DNA of 64,000 nt from Scolanthus callimorphus. Taxonomy: Eukaryota; Cnidaria; Anthozoa; Actiniaria; Edwardsiidae. Positions 1 to 11,760 of the stretch are shown piece by piece; the stretch's first letter is position 1; every line of letters starts with the position of its first letter. Where the stretch lies: NCBI GenBank assembly GCA_033964015.1, contig CM066925.1, positions 8,912,204 to 8,976,203 on the forward strand, given 5' to 3'. The notes beneath the pieces were generated by a model. The model was not told where the DNA came from. It saw only the letters and a list, made by a program, of their open reading frames with translations, and did not search any database. The position numbers and the translations under genes are program-made.

Positions 1-136
1 AAAATCTAGAAACGAAGTTTCAGTTTGATTTACCAAATTCAATCGAGAACTTTGCTCTATATTCTCTAAATCAGCCGATGGGCGTGGATGCTTTCCTCGA
101 CTTGGTCTATGTTGTTGTTTGACACAGGCTCTTTAA
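1..136 (-). mobile_element. TTAA-flanked MITE, family A, cut by window edge
   Basis: The last bases read GACACAGGCTCTTTAA, the end of a roughly 230 bp non-coding element. Fuller copies lie at 13734-13968, 46486-46716 and 58790-59011 and a half copy at 12703-12812. Complete copies are bounded by TTAA at both ends, the target duplication used by piggyBac and Kolobok transposons. No transposase is present. Confidence 0.7.
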
Positions 137-291
137 GGCTAATTTACACGCTAAATTTGCACAATTTTCTGTCGAACTTCTTCCAGTCGAACCTTTCCAT
201 TTTCAAAGAATGCTGCTTCATCAGATTGTATTGCTCCGAGTGAGTGCAGCGAACGTAGAACAAGTCTAGTTTTGTAAAAAGGGATTTCATT

Positions 292-671
292 TCAGGCCTA
301 ATTCATACGTCGATCTTTTGCCGCGTCAATTCTAATTATTTGTAGTAAGTGCACGAGGAGATCGACGTATGAATCAGCCACTGAATTAAGAGCGACGCCA
401 AGATGAAAACGACCGCTTGTGTCGCTCGAAACGACTAAAGATCGGCGTTGATTCAAACACCGCTCTTCTACATGCGTCATTTCTAATTGCTTACCCAATG
501 TTTATCTGTGCGGTCGCCGCAGATCGACTGCTTGTAGGCTCAATTATATTTATTGAGATCGGCAGATTATGATCGACGTCTGAATCGGAGACGATTTCTA
601 TTAAAGTCAAGTCGACCTTAATCCCAATTAGAATTGACGCGGCAAAAGATCGACGTATGAATTAGGCCTCA
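292..671. mobile_element. Non-autonomous DNA transposon with 43 bp perfect TIRs
   Basis: Bases 294-336 and 627-669 are exact reverse complements over 43 bp. Taking the ends as GGCCTAA/TTAGGCC gives a 374 bp element flanked by a TCA direct repeat (292-294 and 669-671). A 3 bp target duplication is typical of PIF/Harbinger elements, although that superfamily prefers TWA. Part of the interior repeats the terminal motif GACGTATGAATCAG. No ORF encodes a transposase, so it must have moved in trans. Confidence 0.8.
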
Positions 672-690
672 CTGGTTGTACAACTATTTT

Positions 691-935
691 CATGTTTGGA
701 TCCCTCTCGGGACATTTTCGGCGCTTTTTTGTGTTTTACGAACAGCATTTTTCCCAGGATTCAGCAGCGGCGTTTGTTATTGAGTAGAGTGACTGCTTCT
801 TTTCAGCGGACATAATAGCATATCGCATTCGCACATGCGCAAGATATTAATATAGGAGACTGCAGTTCTGCAGAGGTATTTTTCATGTTTGGATCCCTCT
901 CGGGACCATTCGGAACATTTCTGCGTTTTACAAAC
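691..935. repeat. Short direct repeat pair
   Basis: The block starting CATGTTTGGATCCCTCTCGG at 691 recurs at 884 with about 45 bp of similarity, including a GTTTTAC/GCGTTTTAC end. It looks like a local duplication; no coding content is apparent. Confidence 0.55.
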
Positions 936-1009
936 AACCTTCGATTGACTATTTTCGCGACTACGAAGAACGCCCGAGCGTGGTTTTCAAATCTCAAGAG
1001 CTAGAGTTT

Positions 1010-2680
1010 GTATGGCGGTTTTGGAGGAGAAAAATCATTCGTACAAAGCCTTTACAAGATCAAGGAAAAGTCATCCACTGCTATACGCGAGAACTTTATT
1101 TCACAGCATATAGAGTTGCGATTTTGGGAGAAATGAGATACACAAGGGATTTTCCTTGACATCTTGACGAAATAAATTACTAACAATCTTTTTGTTGGAG
1201 TCAAATACCCCTCTGAACAAGCGCTCTAAGTGTGTCATAGTTGGGCCGGCACCGGGTGATCATGCAATATCAAAATCAAGAAACTTCGCCGTTGAAGTAT
1301 CGTTTTCCAATATTCTACTTTGTTATTTGGAGCGCGGCATGGTTTAAGCACCCTGCGAGGCGTTCAATTATGCTCAATCCATTCATGACCCATCGTTGCA
1401 GGGGGGCAGGGGGGCTTTTTCAGGATTTGACCCATGCCTTAATATGCCTGAGTAGCAAAACGGTGTAGCAATCCACGTAAGCCTTACAAAGCTTCAAAGT
1501 GAATATAAGAGAACTTATTATTTGCACAAACCTATAAACTGAAAAAAAAGCAGATAAAATAAATATTTGTTTTCCAAATTTATCAAAGTTAAAGTTACAA
1601 CAACAGTCACGCGAAGTTTAAATCTCTAAGTTTAAAGGTCTCCTGTGTAAGCCGCTACAAAACATTGAAGTGTTTTTTTTCAGCGATCAATATGCAACAA
1701 AAAAACCTTGTACTTTATGTATTACAGAATTTGGGCTATACACCCCGTTATAATGGCCACCGCTCAAAACATTTTTTTATTAATAACTATTAAAATTTAT
1801 AGCTACTGGAGACTTACAAACCATTTGTGGAGTTGAGTTGAAACCATCAAATCTTACACGAGATATATAAGCATCTGAAGTTCTAAATAAAAAACAAACA
1901 AAGATAGAAAGATTGCAAAAGCTCTCTATTTGACTCCATATGTAAGGTCCTATAATTTTGTCAACATTTAATTTTAAAACTCTGTATTCTGATATTATTT
2001 CTTGAACATCATTTTTTTATACAGTAAGTGTTAACAGTAAACAAGCAGTAAATGTTTAACAAGAGAATTTAACTGAATTACGAAAGACGTGTATACTATA
2101 ATGGAAAGGGAAAAATAGCGTTTGCAAGTGAGCCTATGCCGTTCGTCGTTCGACAGATTAACGAATCTCACGAAGATTTGGTCTCCGCGTAGACCTGTCC
2201 GTTCCTGCAGATTGCAGAGACGCAGACCTTAATATTTTCAAAAGACTTTTGTCGAAAGCTGTACTCCTTTAGTACAGTAAACGTTTGGAAAACAAACAAC
2301 AAATAACATCATTGTAGGAGGTCCTTAGCGGATAACAATAATCCCCGTCAATTGTATCAATATTGTAATCCTGAACGAGTTTCTTAACACTTGGAATGCA
2401 GTTATTATTATTAGTTGAATTATTTTTCTGGTGTAATAAAGCCAAATAGTCTGTAATACCTAAAGTACAAGATTTTGGTTGCATATTGTCGCTATGACAA
2501 AAAAAGAACACAAACACATCAATGTTTTAAAGCGCCTTCAGAAAAGACCTCGAGATTTAAACTTCACGTGAGTGGTATGTAACTTTAACTTCGAGACATT
2601 TGGAATTCAAATATTAATATTTTATCTGTTGCTTTTTTTTATCTGACACAACAAAATGAAAATTTGATTTAATGAGTAAA
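1010..2680. other. AT-rich non-coding stretch
   Basis: I see no convincing gene, RNA or element here. The open frames are short and show no domain signal, and the base composition is AT-rich with poly-T and poly-A runs. Confidence 0.4.
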
Positions 2681-2684
2681 TTGA

Positions 2685-3180
2685 TGCCGTTTGGTAAACA
2701 ACAACAATATAGCGTTGCTGAAGGTTCTAGAGGAAAGAGCTGGGTTGTTATTTTAGTCAATACTTTCCGGGATAAGATATGGCTACTTGAACAAGGATAA
2801 TTTATAAAATAAGTTAACCGCTGGAAACTGAAAGACAAAAAAGAGCTTTTCATAAGGGATTTAATGTGTTCTCACGAATGTACTAGTTAAGCTAAAACAC
2901 TCATTCCAATGCACATCAACACCAAACATTTTTACACACGACATACAGTACAGGGCTGTGCTGTTTATTTTGATAGTGCCGTTTGGTAAACAACATGAAC
3001 AACATAACGTTGATGAGGTTCAAGAGGAAGGAGATGGGTTGTTATTTTAGTCAATACTTAACAGGATCAGATATGGCTACTTGAACAAGGATACTTTGAA
3101 AACATTTGTAAGTTAACCGCTGGAAACTGAAAGACAAAAAAGAGCTCTTGATGAGGGATTTATGTTATTCTCACGAACGT
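2685..3180 (+). repeat. Tandem duplication, about 294 bp offset
   Basis: A roughly 200 bp segment beginning GCCGTTTGGTAAACAACA at 2685 returns at 2979, sharing the blocks GTTATTTTAGTCAATACTT, GATATGGCTACTTGAACAAG and GTTAACCGCTGGAAACTGAA. The copies have diverged by small indels. Neither copy is coding. Confidence 0.75.
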
Positions 3181-3506
3181 TTTGAATGTTGTTTTTAGAT
3201 ATATTGTGCTTTTCACATTTGTTTTATCGCTATGCTTTACACAATACTCAGTGAAAGAAGGCAGATCAATATCGATCCAAGGCTAATTTGCTCATGTTTC
3301 TGTATCCCAAAGATTCTTTTTAAAAGATTAGAGCATCACCGAGGCGGGTTACGTTTATTTTTAATCCCAAATGACGTGTGGCTTTTGTATGGAATGTAAC
3401 CTTCAGCTGTATCAAAAACAACACACCATGCTGGTTTTAGAAAGCCGAGTAGTAGAGCACTGCAAATCGTCACTTCACTTTTGAGGACGAGCCGAAAGGA
3501 AGAAAA

Positions 3507-3589
3507 ATGAGTGTCTTTCGAATTTGTTGCCTTGTTTGGTCTTTTTGCCTTTGTGAATTCTGCCCCAACTCCAACAACAACAACAGAAG
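3507..3589 (+). CDS. Possible first exon with signal peptide (doubtful)
   Basis: ATG at 3507 opens a short frame that ends at a good donor, GAAG|GTAAGA. In that frame the product begins MSVFRICCLVWSFCLCEF, which is hydrophobic. The frame two bases on, without an ATG, reads FVALFGLFAFVNSAPTPTTT, a more classical signal peptide with a cleavage-like NSA. The two hydrophobic frames suggest either a real exon with one indel in this copy or chance. No downstream partner exon was found, so the gene is unidentified. Confidence 0.2.
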
Positions 3590-3704
3590 GTAAGATCACA
3601 TCCAATTTATTTAGAACTGCCCGAATTCGCTTTTTTCGTATTTATTTTTTTTTGCCACACAAACCTGTTATTGAAAGCTTTTGCTATGTGTTTAGGTACT
3701 AGCT

Positions 3705-4365
3705 TTTTCTTCTAACTTTTTCGCTAAAAAAATAACTTATTTATCATTTGCGGTTTAAAATCAGAATTTTATCAAAACAATTTTTTACAGTCGTTATAAT
3801 AATAATTTGGTCATTTGACTTTCCATTCCACTGCACTAGAACTTGGTTCCAGAAGCATCATAGATATTGGGCAACTGTCTAAATCCCTGCAATAACCACA
3901 ATACGGCGTTTCTAGTGCTAAATTCATTTTATGCAACCAACTTCAGTGCGGTAGAATGCTCTTGTACTTCTTGTAAACGAACTTCTTGTACTTCTTGCAT
4001 TCATAATTTGATTTCTCTGGTAATTCTAAAGGGTGATATATGGACTTGTTTTAAATTCTTCTTTTTCTTATTTTTTACCAAAAAGCTTATAAAACAAGAA
4101 ATTAACTAGTGGTACTAACCTTGAACACGTTACAAAATTCACCTAAATCTTTAGTTTCAGGAAGAATCGGACTGACTTGCGCTATTGCCAGTAATGCAAA
4201 ATTCGTGACGAACACAAGTAACACGCTAAATACCTCGTTGCTATAAATACTGCGTATGTTCGAGTAAAAAAAGCATTTTATTTGAAATAATATAAATTTA
4301 GAAAATAAAATAAAAAGTCGCCCGTCCGCTCTCTTATTTCAAAAATTCCGGACAGGAAACATTTG
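3705..4365. other. AT-rich non-coding stretch
   Basis: Nothing beyond low-complexity T- and A-rich DNA and short repeats of CTTCTTGTA near 3965-4005. Confidence 0.35.
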
Positions 4366-4369
4366 GCCT

Positions 4370-4594
4370 AAGGGGTGGACCATTAGAAATTGGGGGAGGG
4401 GGGGTGGCAATTTTTTGGTGCATGAATTTTTTTTTCAGGGATCAGGTTGTGCAAGAATTTTTTTTCGGAATTTATATCATGTTTTTTACTAGCTTGGATC
4501 TCTGCAAGATTTTTTTTTTTGGAAGGATTGGCCTTGCTCGAATTTTTTTTTGGGAATTGCACCCCCCCTCCCCCAATTTCTATGGTCCACCCCT
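4370..4594. mobile_element. MITE with GGGGTGGACCAT termini
   Basis: The ends AAGGGGTGGACCATTAGAAA and its complement near 4594 are inverted, with AATTGGGGGAGGGG just inside. The interior contains repeats of GAATTTTTTTTT. Diverged copies lie at 40542-40707 and 43747-43884, both in introns of the receptor gene. No protein is encoded. Confidence 0.7.
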
Positions 4595-4599
4595 AACTC

Positions 4600-5730
4600 A
4601 GTGAGTTTTGTCCGAGTCAGGAGTCAATTTGGAATGTGATTTCAGCTTTAATTTCTGGGTCTCTTTTTCCCTGTAAGTTGTTTTAGCCGGGCCTATACTA
4701 CTATTTTGGAATTGCCGCTATCAGACCCCAAAATTTAGTAAAAGCTGGTTTTAAGAAGTCTCTTACAAAAATGATTGGAGGTGATTGAACAAATTGCGTG
4801 CATTGATCCCTCTTCACATTCTTCCTAATTTTGAGTCGTTATATTGGCATTTCTGCATTTCAGCCCCAAATTTACCTTTTGTATTTATTACAAGCGCGAG
4901 GACTCTTCAACAATGTGTATAGTCCTCTTCAATTCGTTTAAATACAATTTGTTTTCGTTTCATGTTTAGATTAGCTTTTTATTGCGTTTTCAAACATATA
5001 ATGCATGCCTAAAGGCGTTTTTAAGAACTACGAACGGAAAACAAGACGTGTATTTTAGTGTAATGAAGGTTTTCCATTTTTTTTGAAGTAAATTTGTTTT
5101 CTTCCTATCTTCATTAAATTGAAGATTAACATTTACCTTTTCAATTTTCTAATTTACATTAATTTCTATACTTCATGATATTTTGTTCATCATTTTTTAA
5201 CACTTCCAAATCGAGCTTCAGCTTTGAACTTGATGAAAAATGTCCTTTCCTTAATAGGAGGCTCTCATAGCAGTTTTTCATGTGAAAACGCACAGAGCGG
5301 AAAGCCACTTTAAAGTAAACATGCTATGGATTGTTCTTCGTGTTTTTTTTTGTTTACATTTATGCATCTATGACAAAGAGAATTTCGGCAAAACCCCGAA
5401 AGACGTCAGGCTATTACTTGCATAAAGCATTACTTGGATAAAGTTTGAAGAAAAAGTGTCATCGCGTTTTCGAAATAAAGCGCGGTCATTTATTTTTTCG
5501 TCAAAAATTAGAATTTTATATTAGCCTAGTAGCTTGATGCTCAACAGTACAAAGACCGATACATTTTCTTTAAGCAGCGAAATTTCAGAGCCACTGCTTG
5601 TTTCGCTCACGATCCCTTTCTAAGAACTTTTGAAAGTCTACTTTTGCTCACGCCAAACTCAAACAACTATAATCCTGCGTTTTAATATCATTTTGGGTAT
5701 CATTTTAGTTTGGATATCATTTTGTATATA
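4600..5730. other. Non-coding stretch
   Basis: No supported feature; AT-rich, with no frame showing domain motifs or credible splice pairs. Confidence 0.35.
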
Positions 5731-5734
5731 TAAT

Positions 5735-5872
5735 TGGACTCCATGCTGTCCAATTAAGAAAAAAATTGATTGATTCAGAGGAATTCCAAATTGGACGAGG
5801 CCGCAGGCCAAGTCAAAATTGGAGTTCCGAGGAATTATCCATTTTTTCTTAATTGGACAAGCATGGAGTCCT
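5735..5872. repeat. Near-palindromic foldback element
   Basis: The arms start GGACTCCATGCTGTCCAATT and close with the complement ending GCATGGAGTCC. About 30 bp pair almost perfectly with a short GC-rich turn (GGCCGCAGGCC). It is one of at least eight such palindromes in the window. Confidence 0.7.
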
Positions 5873-6044
5873 GTTATTTATTAATTATATAGGGAATGAT
5901 AAAACGCCGAAAGTGTCCAATTTCAGTGTCCAATTTCAAAATAATTGGACAGTTGACAACAATGGCTTCTGTACTGGCTATATAATTAAAAGTAATAATT
6001 CTGCCGTCGGCTTCCGCTAGTCATCCTTCTACCAGGGCCGATAT

Positions 6045-6200
6045 TAATACTTAACACTTATTGGATGAGTTGAGCATGATAGTGAGATTTGGCAACGCCG
6101 AGGTTTGTGTTATCTGCCGAAGCGAAGCTGAGGCGCATAACACTAACTCGAGGCGTTGACAAATCTCACTATCATGCGAAAACCGAATTCAATAATTGTT
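6045..6200. repeat. Near-palindromic foldback element
   Basis: GCATGATAGTGAGATTTGGC at 6073 is answered by its near complement ending at 6176. The arms are about 40 bp and enclose GAAGCGAAGCTGAGG. Single-stranded, it would form a long hairpin. It has no coding content. Confidence 0.7.
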
Positions 6201-6904
6201 TTATTATTCAGCAACCAAGAATTCTTACCTAGCTAAACGAAGTCAGCGATAAGGCCGTGCACGGCGACACGGGTTTTCAACTTCATCTTACGTCCATTGG
6301 TATTTTCCTTTTGTATTCAATTCAAATAGCCATAGTTGATGTTAAGATATCCTGAGCAATGATCTCTTGGCAAAAATCATAACAGATTCAACGAGAATAT
6401 TCGCAAAACCGGCTTTCAATTCGGAAATGAAAACCAAGATGGCGGCCAAACCTATTGGCTTGCGTTATGACGTAATTATAGTGCATCAATCCTAATGTCT
6501 GTAGTATGACGTCAGGCACTGCGCGCCAACAAGGTTTCGCTGCGTACTCTTAGCCAATCAGAACCGAGATAGTGGCATGGCTGAATAATAATAACATTTA
6601 GTAGCCAAAAACCGATATTTAGTCGCCACATAACCTTAGAGACTTCAGCTGATCGTAAAAAGATAGGGTACCATTTGGCGACTAGCTCTAAATTTTTTGT
6701 CGCCAAGCTCCCAAATTGGCGACCACATGACCTGCCTTCGACTAGTCCAAGGAGTGGTCAATTCAATATTGCGCTTGGCGATTCCCAGCAAGGAAATTGT
6801 AATATCAATTTTCCTGGACCTGAAAAATAATCGTTCTAGGCCAGAAAGCCAAAGGATGCTTAAAATCATTTTGGTTGAATTTTGAAAGCCAAAGGATACT
6901 AGCC

Positions 6905-7110
6905 AAAGCCGGGATAATAACTTTAGTTGATTTTGCAATCAATGTCGACCCACTGAAGTAGCCGATCCGGCGTTTTATTTTGATTAAATATAAATATAAT
7001 TCTCTACAGTTTATTTATTTTGATTGACAGCTACAAATCACCAATAGCCCATCGCAACATTGAATCTATAACAGGCGCCGGCATAGGAATGCAAACAGTG
7101 GTCCGCTATT
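6905..7110 (+). repeat. Dispersed repeat (copy 1 of 3)
   Basis: The motifs TTGATTTTGCAATCAAT, CAATCGCCCATCGCAACATTG and AATGCAAACAGTGG occur in the same order at 61725-61865 and, more diverged, at 30716-30910. The family is unknown and non-coding. Confidence 0.55.
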
Positions 7111-7162
7111 TTGTCCGCCTAGAAATAGAACCCAGCGAAAAGCATTTCCGTAATGTATTGTA

Positions 7163-7314
7163 TTAACTACTTACTAACCGAGAGTGAGGGCATTACGTGA
7201 AATATCAAACTGAGGTTTTGGCGTATCGACCGAGCGATAGCGAGGTTGATACGCCAAAACCGAGGTTTGATATTTCACGTAATGCCCGAACGGTCGAGGT
7301 TAGTAAGTTGTTTA
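7163..7314. repeat. Near-palindromic foldback element
   Basis: Arms of about 65 bp, including GGCATTACGTGAAATATCAA and its complement, flank CGACCGAGCGATAGCGAGG. The two arms are nearly identical, which suggests a young insertion or gene conversion between the arms. Confidence 0.75.
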
Positions 7315-7660
7315 TTATATGGCACTATTTCTTCTAACTTTTTACGAACCGGAAGTCGCCTCGTTCATTTTCCCGCCGAAAACTCAGACACGCGCCCGTC
7401 GCGCTCGAGTTCATTCAGAGTTTTTCATTCTCTGAGTCAACTGATCAAAAGTAATCAATCTCTTATGGATATCAAATACTTCAGAATCGATTCTTTTACA
7501 GCTATTTTATGATGTTGTTTAGTCATTTGGGAGAAACGTTTGAGGGAGTTGAACAGAAGATTCAAACGGCAAGCAACGGGAAGCAAGTCTTCGACGTCAG
7601 CTCGACAACTTCAAGTTTTATTTAGTCCCATTGGGGAAAACATTGCTCCTTTTGCACTAG

Positions 7661-7882
7661 CAAAAGGCCTTTTATAAATCCGGAAGAAGAGTTAAACCTG
7701 AAGAAGTTCTTTGCCACATCCTTACTGAGACGTCGGACGAAGGCGAACATGCTTCACTTGACAATATTAAACTTAAAGTTTTCAAGAAAAACAACTTTAG
7801 TTTCGTAAAAGCTGCAAACGTGTTCTTCGAAAACTATTTGAGATCTACAACAGGGAACCAGAACTGGATTGAACAGGATTGA
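7661..7882 (+). pseudogene. Unrecognised coding-like fragment, 73 codons
   Basis: An ATG-less open stretch encodes a charged, protein-like sequence with KPEEVLCHILTETSDEGE near its start and FVKAANVFFENYLRS towards its end, followed by tandem stops. Upstream DNA in other frames also looks like decayed coding sequence. It sits between palindromic repeats that share a GGGCATTA core (7174 and 8385), so it may be the relic of a transposon-carried gene. I do not recognise the family. Confidence 0.25.
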
Positions 7883-8379
7883 TAATAACAGAAAATTGCA
7901 ATGGTTATTTTAGCCGACTATATATTCAGGAATGGGTTTATGTGCAAAAGCGAATGTCAAGTAAGCTTAAGAATGAATTTAATCGAGGAGATGGAGAGAA
8001 AAAAGAAATCAACGACTTCACTAAGTATCAGCTATCGGTAAGCACAAAGTTTGAACTCGCTTTCTGTTATTATTTTTAGCTCTCAGTTTCTTCAATTCCT
8101 AATAAATTTTGACCTTTTGTAGCTTTTACCTGTTGCTGCTATTCTCCCTTTTCTCATTTTCTCGGGATAGACTCGAATTTATAGCGAGTAACTTTTTGGC
8201 TCTGCTTTGCCTTTTGTAAACAGTCATTTCTGATATTCAGGCCTTGATTTTCCTCTTGTCACAAGTTAGATTTGTATTATACTGTGTCAAGTATTCCTTG
8301 TTGTGAATTGCGCTGAAAATCTTCTTTTTGAATTTATGTTATTTCATGGAGATTAATTTGTGTCAGTCGTGAACTGCGA

Positions 8380-8460
8380 GCGGGCATTAAGAATTTCCAT
8401 AATGCCCGTGGGCATTACGGAGAGTTACGCCCGCTCGTTAGCCAATCAGAGCGCGCGTAC
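8380..8460. repeat. Short inverted repeat around GGGCATTA
   Basis: GAGCGGGCATTA and CGTAATGCCC-type motifs surround CCATAATGCCCGTGGGCATT. This resembles the arm sequence at 7185-7290 and may mark the far end of a larger composite element. Confidence 0.45.
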
Positions 8461-8499
8461 TATCGTTGCCATATAATAATGTATTGTATTGTATCCCTA

Positions 8500-9080
8500 T
8501 CTTATATTTAGCTATTCAACGGTCACAAAAGATACTGTTGTGTAAGGGTTTCCTGTAATATATACCGAATATAGGATTAACCATCGGGCGTCAAGGATGG
8601 GAAAGGCATCTAGGGGTGGCGAATGGTCCTTCAAAAAAACTGTTTTCTCGCGAAATTTCAGGCGCTCTCGAATTCTCGTATTTTTAACTTTGCCGTTCTC
8701 GGATCTCGGATTTTTTTGCAGGTCGTCTCGGATCTCGGATTTTCCAATTTGTTGTGTTTATATGGCGAATCTCAAATTGAGTTCTCGATCTCTGATTTTG
8801 AAAGCGGCGTTCTCGCGTTCTCGGAATTCTCGCATTGACCATTCACCACCCCTGCATCTCATCTGAGTCGGTATTCAACCATATTTTAAATAGGATTTCC
8901 ATGAGAATAAGAAATTTTTAGTAGCTTTTTTATTTTCTATTGTTCAGATTTTGTTCTTGTGCGTATATTGTTCGTCCTCCCTAATGAATGCTTTTGTGGG
9001 TAATATACGAGGGGTATAATACCGAATATAGAATTTATACCCTCGGCCGTCTGAAGGATTTAGAACATGGAATTTTTTTA
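8500..9080 (+). repeat. Dispersed repeat J, interrupted by a MITE
   Basis: The segment TTAGCTATTCAACGGTCACA through TTTAGAACATGGAATTTTT matches 18630-18965 block by block (GATACTGTTGTGT, TAGGATTA, CGTCAAGGATGG, TATTCAACCATATTTT, GGGCGTCTGAAGG). This copy is broken by the insertion at 8612-8853; the 18.6 kb copy is not. That gives a clean empty-site comparison. Confidence 0.65.
8612..8853. mobile_element. MITE with GGGGTGGCGAATGGTC ends (copy 1)
   Basis: The ends GGGGTGGCGAATGGTC and TGACCATTCACCACCCC are inverted repeats, and GCATCT is duplicated on each side. The interior is built from repeats of CTCGGATCTCGGATT, GAATTCTCG and TTCTCGCG. A second copy in opposite orientation lies at 60983-61189. 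Confidence 0.75.
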
Positions 9081-9089
9081 GCCTTTTAT

Positions 9090-9975
9090 TTACTATTACT
9101 CAACTTAGTGGCCTTCTCGGGGGCCTTTTTTTGCGCATTTTATTGCGAAAAACCAAAAAAAATATCCTAAACGCGAATTTACTGTCGAAAATCTTGAGTT
9201 ATTATACTTGAGTTATTTTACTAAAACTTCGTCTCGGTTACTATTCGCCGACGGAAATCTCGTCTTACTGTCAAACCAGGACGAGATGGAGGTTTGATGG
9301 GAAATCGTCTGAATTTATCCGTCTTATTTCTCCGTCGAAACGAATGTTTGACAATTACATTCATTCCAATTGTACGTTTCTATGAGGCCCTCGTAAACCT
9401 GATCAAACACTAACAGTAATGTTAAGTAACATTTGCATAAGCATACTTGAGTCAATAACTTATAAGTTCGATATTAAAGTACCCAGGCGCGGATCTAGAC
9501 ATTCGCCGACAATCACGGAGCCCGAGGCTCTGTTTTAGTATAATTGCCCCACAAGTGATTCATAAGATGTTTTTGTTGGATTTTTTCACGATCGTAAAAA
9601 CTCGCGCGAGCACTCCCAATCCTTTCAATGTAAGGTCCCCAATGATCCCCAAAACGTATTTACGCCCGCGAAGCTGAAACAAATTCGCTGAAACGTACAA
9701 AACGCTCAAAAGCTGTAACATTTATTACCTCAATATTACTGCTGTAATATTGCTGCTGAAATAGATTCGCTGTAGCAGAAACAAATTCGCTAAAAGTTTG
9801 TGTTAGCCCTACACAACAACACGACAAAAACAACATTTTTATTTCACAAGGAAAATTTGGCAGAAAAAAATTCGCTGTAGCAAGGGATGTACCCGATTAC
9901 GAGTCTAAAAGAGATGACATGACGTGGTAAGAATGTGCGAGGGCTCCTACACGTGGCCAACCGAGCTTGAAAAAA
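9090..9975. other. Non-coding with degenerate short repeats
   Basis: No gene is apparent. Between 9665 and 9880 the motif AAATTCGCTG and variants recur at least five times, giving a degenerate minisatellite-like stretch. Confidence 0.4.
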
Positions 9976-9980
9976 CAAAC

Positions 9981-10411
9981 CCGGGGGGGGTTACTCCACT
10001 GATTGCTGGGTAGGGGTATGCCGCCGAAGTATCCAAAACCTGACCCTATCAGAGACCAAAAATCCTCGTTTTCTATACCCTACCATAGACCAACACTTAA
10101 AAATGTATACCCTATCGCAGACCTAAAGTTAGTCACCAGGGTGGTCCAGTTGATCAAAGCGGAATTGTGTTAATCATGTAGAGGGTTTAAAATAAACTTT
10201 CTTTATCACTAATGCGGCACAACTTTGATTGAAATTTGTTTCTAGGATATACTGCCATATTGAAATACATACCCTATCATATTGAAATACATACCCTATC
10301 AGAGACCAAAGAAGCGAAAAACGATACCCTACCGGAGACCTAACGAGCCCAAAAACCATACCCTTATGCGGCACATACCCGTATACCATATATGAGGGAG
10401 TACCCCCCCTC
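9981..10411. mobile_element. Dispersed element K with G8-GTTACTCC ends
   Basis: It begins CCGGGGGGGGTTACTCC and ends GGGAGTACCCCCCC, an imperfect inverted pair. Inside are repeats of ATACCCTATCAGAGACCA/ATACCCTACC. A reversed, shorter copy occupies 17100-17376 within intron 3 of the neighbouring glycosyltransferase gene. No protein is encoded. Confidence 0.65.
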
Positions 10412-10627
10412 ATTCTTAAGTGGTCAAGAGACTTAAGTGGTTTAAGAAGGAGAATGAATGGAGACGACAAGGAACGTATACTTAATTGTAGAATCGCTAG
10501 GTCTTGTGAAGAGCAGAGCGTAGAATTGAGTCGACCAGAGTTCAAACGTCTTATCAGGCGGAAGTTCTCATACCAACTGATGATTTGTTAATGTGTTGAT
10601 CTCTTACATATCTACCGCTGGGGTCCA

Positions 10628-11760
10628 ATGAGAATAATGATGCGTTTGAAGGGAATTCCAAGATCTTCGCGACTACTGTTGACATTTTCAGGATTAATAT
10701 TCATTTTTGTTTGGTTAGTTATCCAGCTACACACTGACAAAGCTGATTCAGTTACCATGGACAACACAAAAATTAACTCAGCAGTAGATTTGGACACGTT
10801 AAGGCACGGAAAACTCAACAAAGAACTTCTAAGAACTTCACATAAACTCTTCGGGATCGTAAATGTTCATCGCTGGAGAAATATCTGCCCCTCGTCTCCA
10901 ACATTGCTTCGTCACTATCCCCAGTTTCCGCTCCGCCCCGAGAAGCGAAAGCTCGTTTATACCGAGACACGTTTGCGCATGCACGGAATGGATTTCTCAT
11001 CGCAAAGAGTCATGGGTTATTTTTGTCCTTTTTGCACGGGGGAATACGAGTATCGCCTCCATTCCAGAGGGCCTTCCGAGCTTTGGCTAAGCACAAGTGA
11101 GGATCCAGCAAAGGCGAGACGATTTCTCAAAAATGGGCAATCAAATGTGGCAGAGCATGTGCATGGACAAAAGTATTACTTTGAGATTTTGCACACAAAG
11201 GAAAAGGATTTTAACGATAAGGTAGAGATTAACTTCAAATTAAAAGTTGGAAAGGGAAGACGCCAAGCAATGTGTTTCTCCCTACTGACGCCGTTTCTGT
11301 CTTACGAAGATGACCGTAAAATCTCCTCCTTGACAGCACTTGACGACCCAACGTCACATGGAGTATTGAATAAACTTGAAGCATCGCCAGTGGCAGAATT
11401 CCCCACGTATAAATTCAAGGTTAAAGCGACGAGAATGTTACATGCCGTCCCAACAGGTTCTACGAACATTAACGATTTCTTCTCACTACCATTTATCGAT
11501 AACGCTTTCTTGTTGGCTTCTTTTGGCGAGTGCATCTATGAACCTGTTTATCTAGAAAAACGGGATTATAATCAATATAAAGGTGCGTTATTTGGCATAT
11601 GGTCTGATATCTATGCGTACGTGTGGCCGCCCGATGGCTCCTCTGACTATATCATCTGTAATCATGACCAAATGCTATGCCAAGGCAACCAAATTATTCC
11701 TGTTAGGGAAGTCAGGCACGTTATCGGTCTGTTCATGGATGCTCTACATACACATGCAAG
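10628..11760 (+). CDS. Transferase exon 1: anchor, stem and PA14-like part
   Basis: This long exon holds 377 complete codons. After the membrane helix, the stem region to about residue 85 is followed by a PA14-like block with FCPFC, SELWLS and HGQKYYFEILH. It ends CATGCAAG|GTAATA, splitting an AG|A arginine codon. The frame would stop three bases later if unspliced, supporting the donor. Confidence 0.8.
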
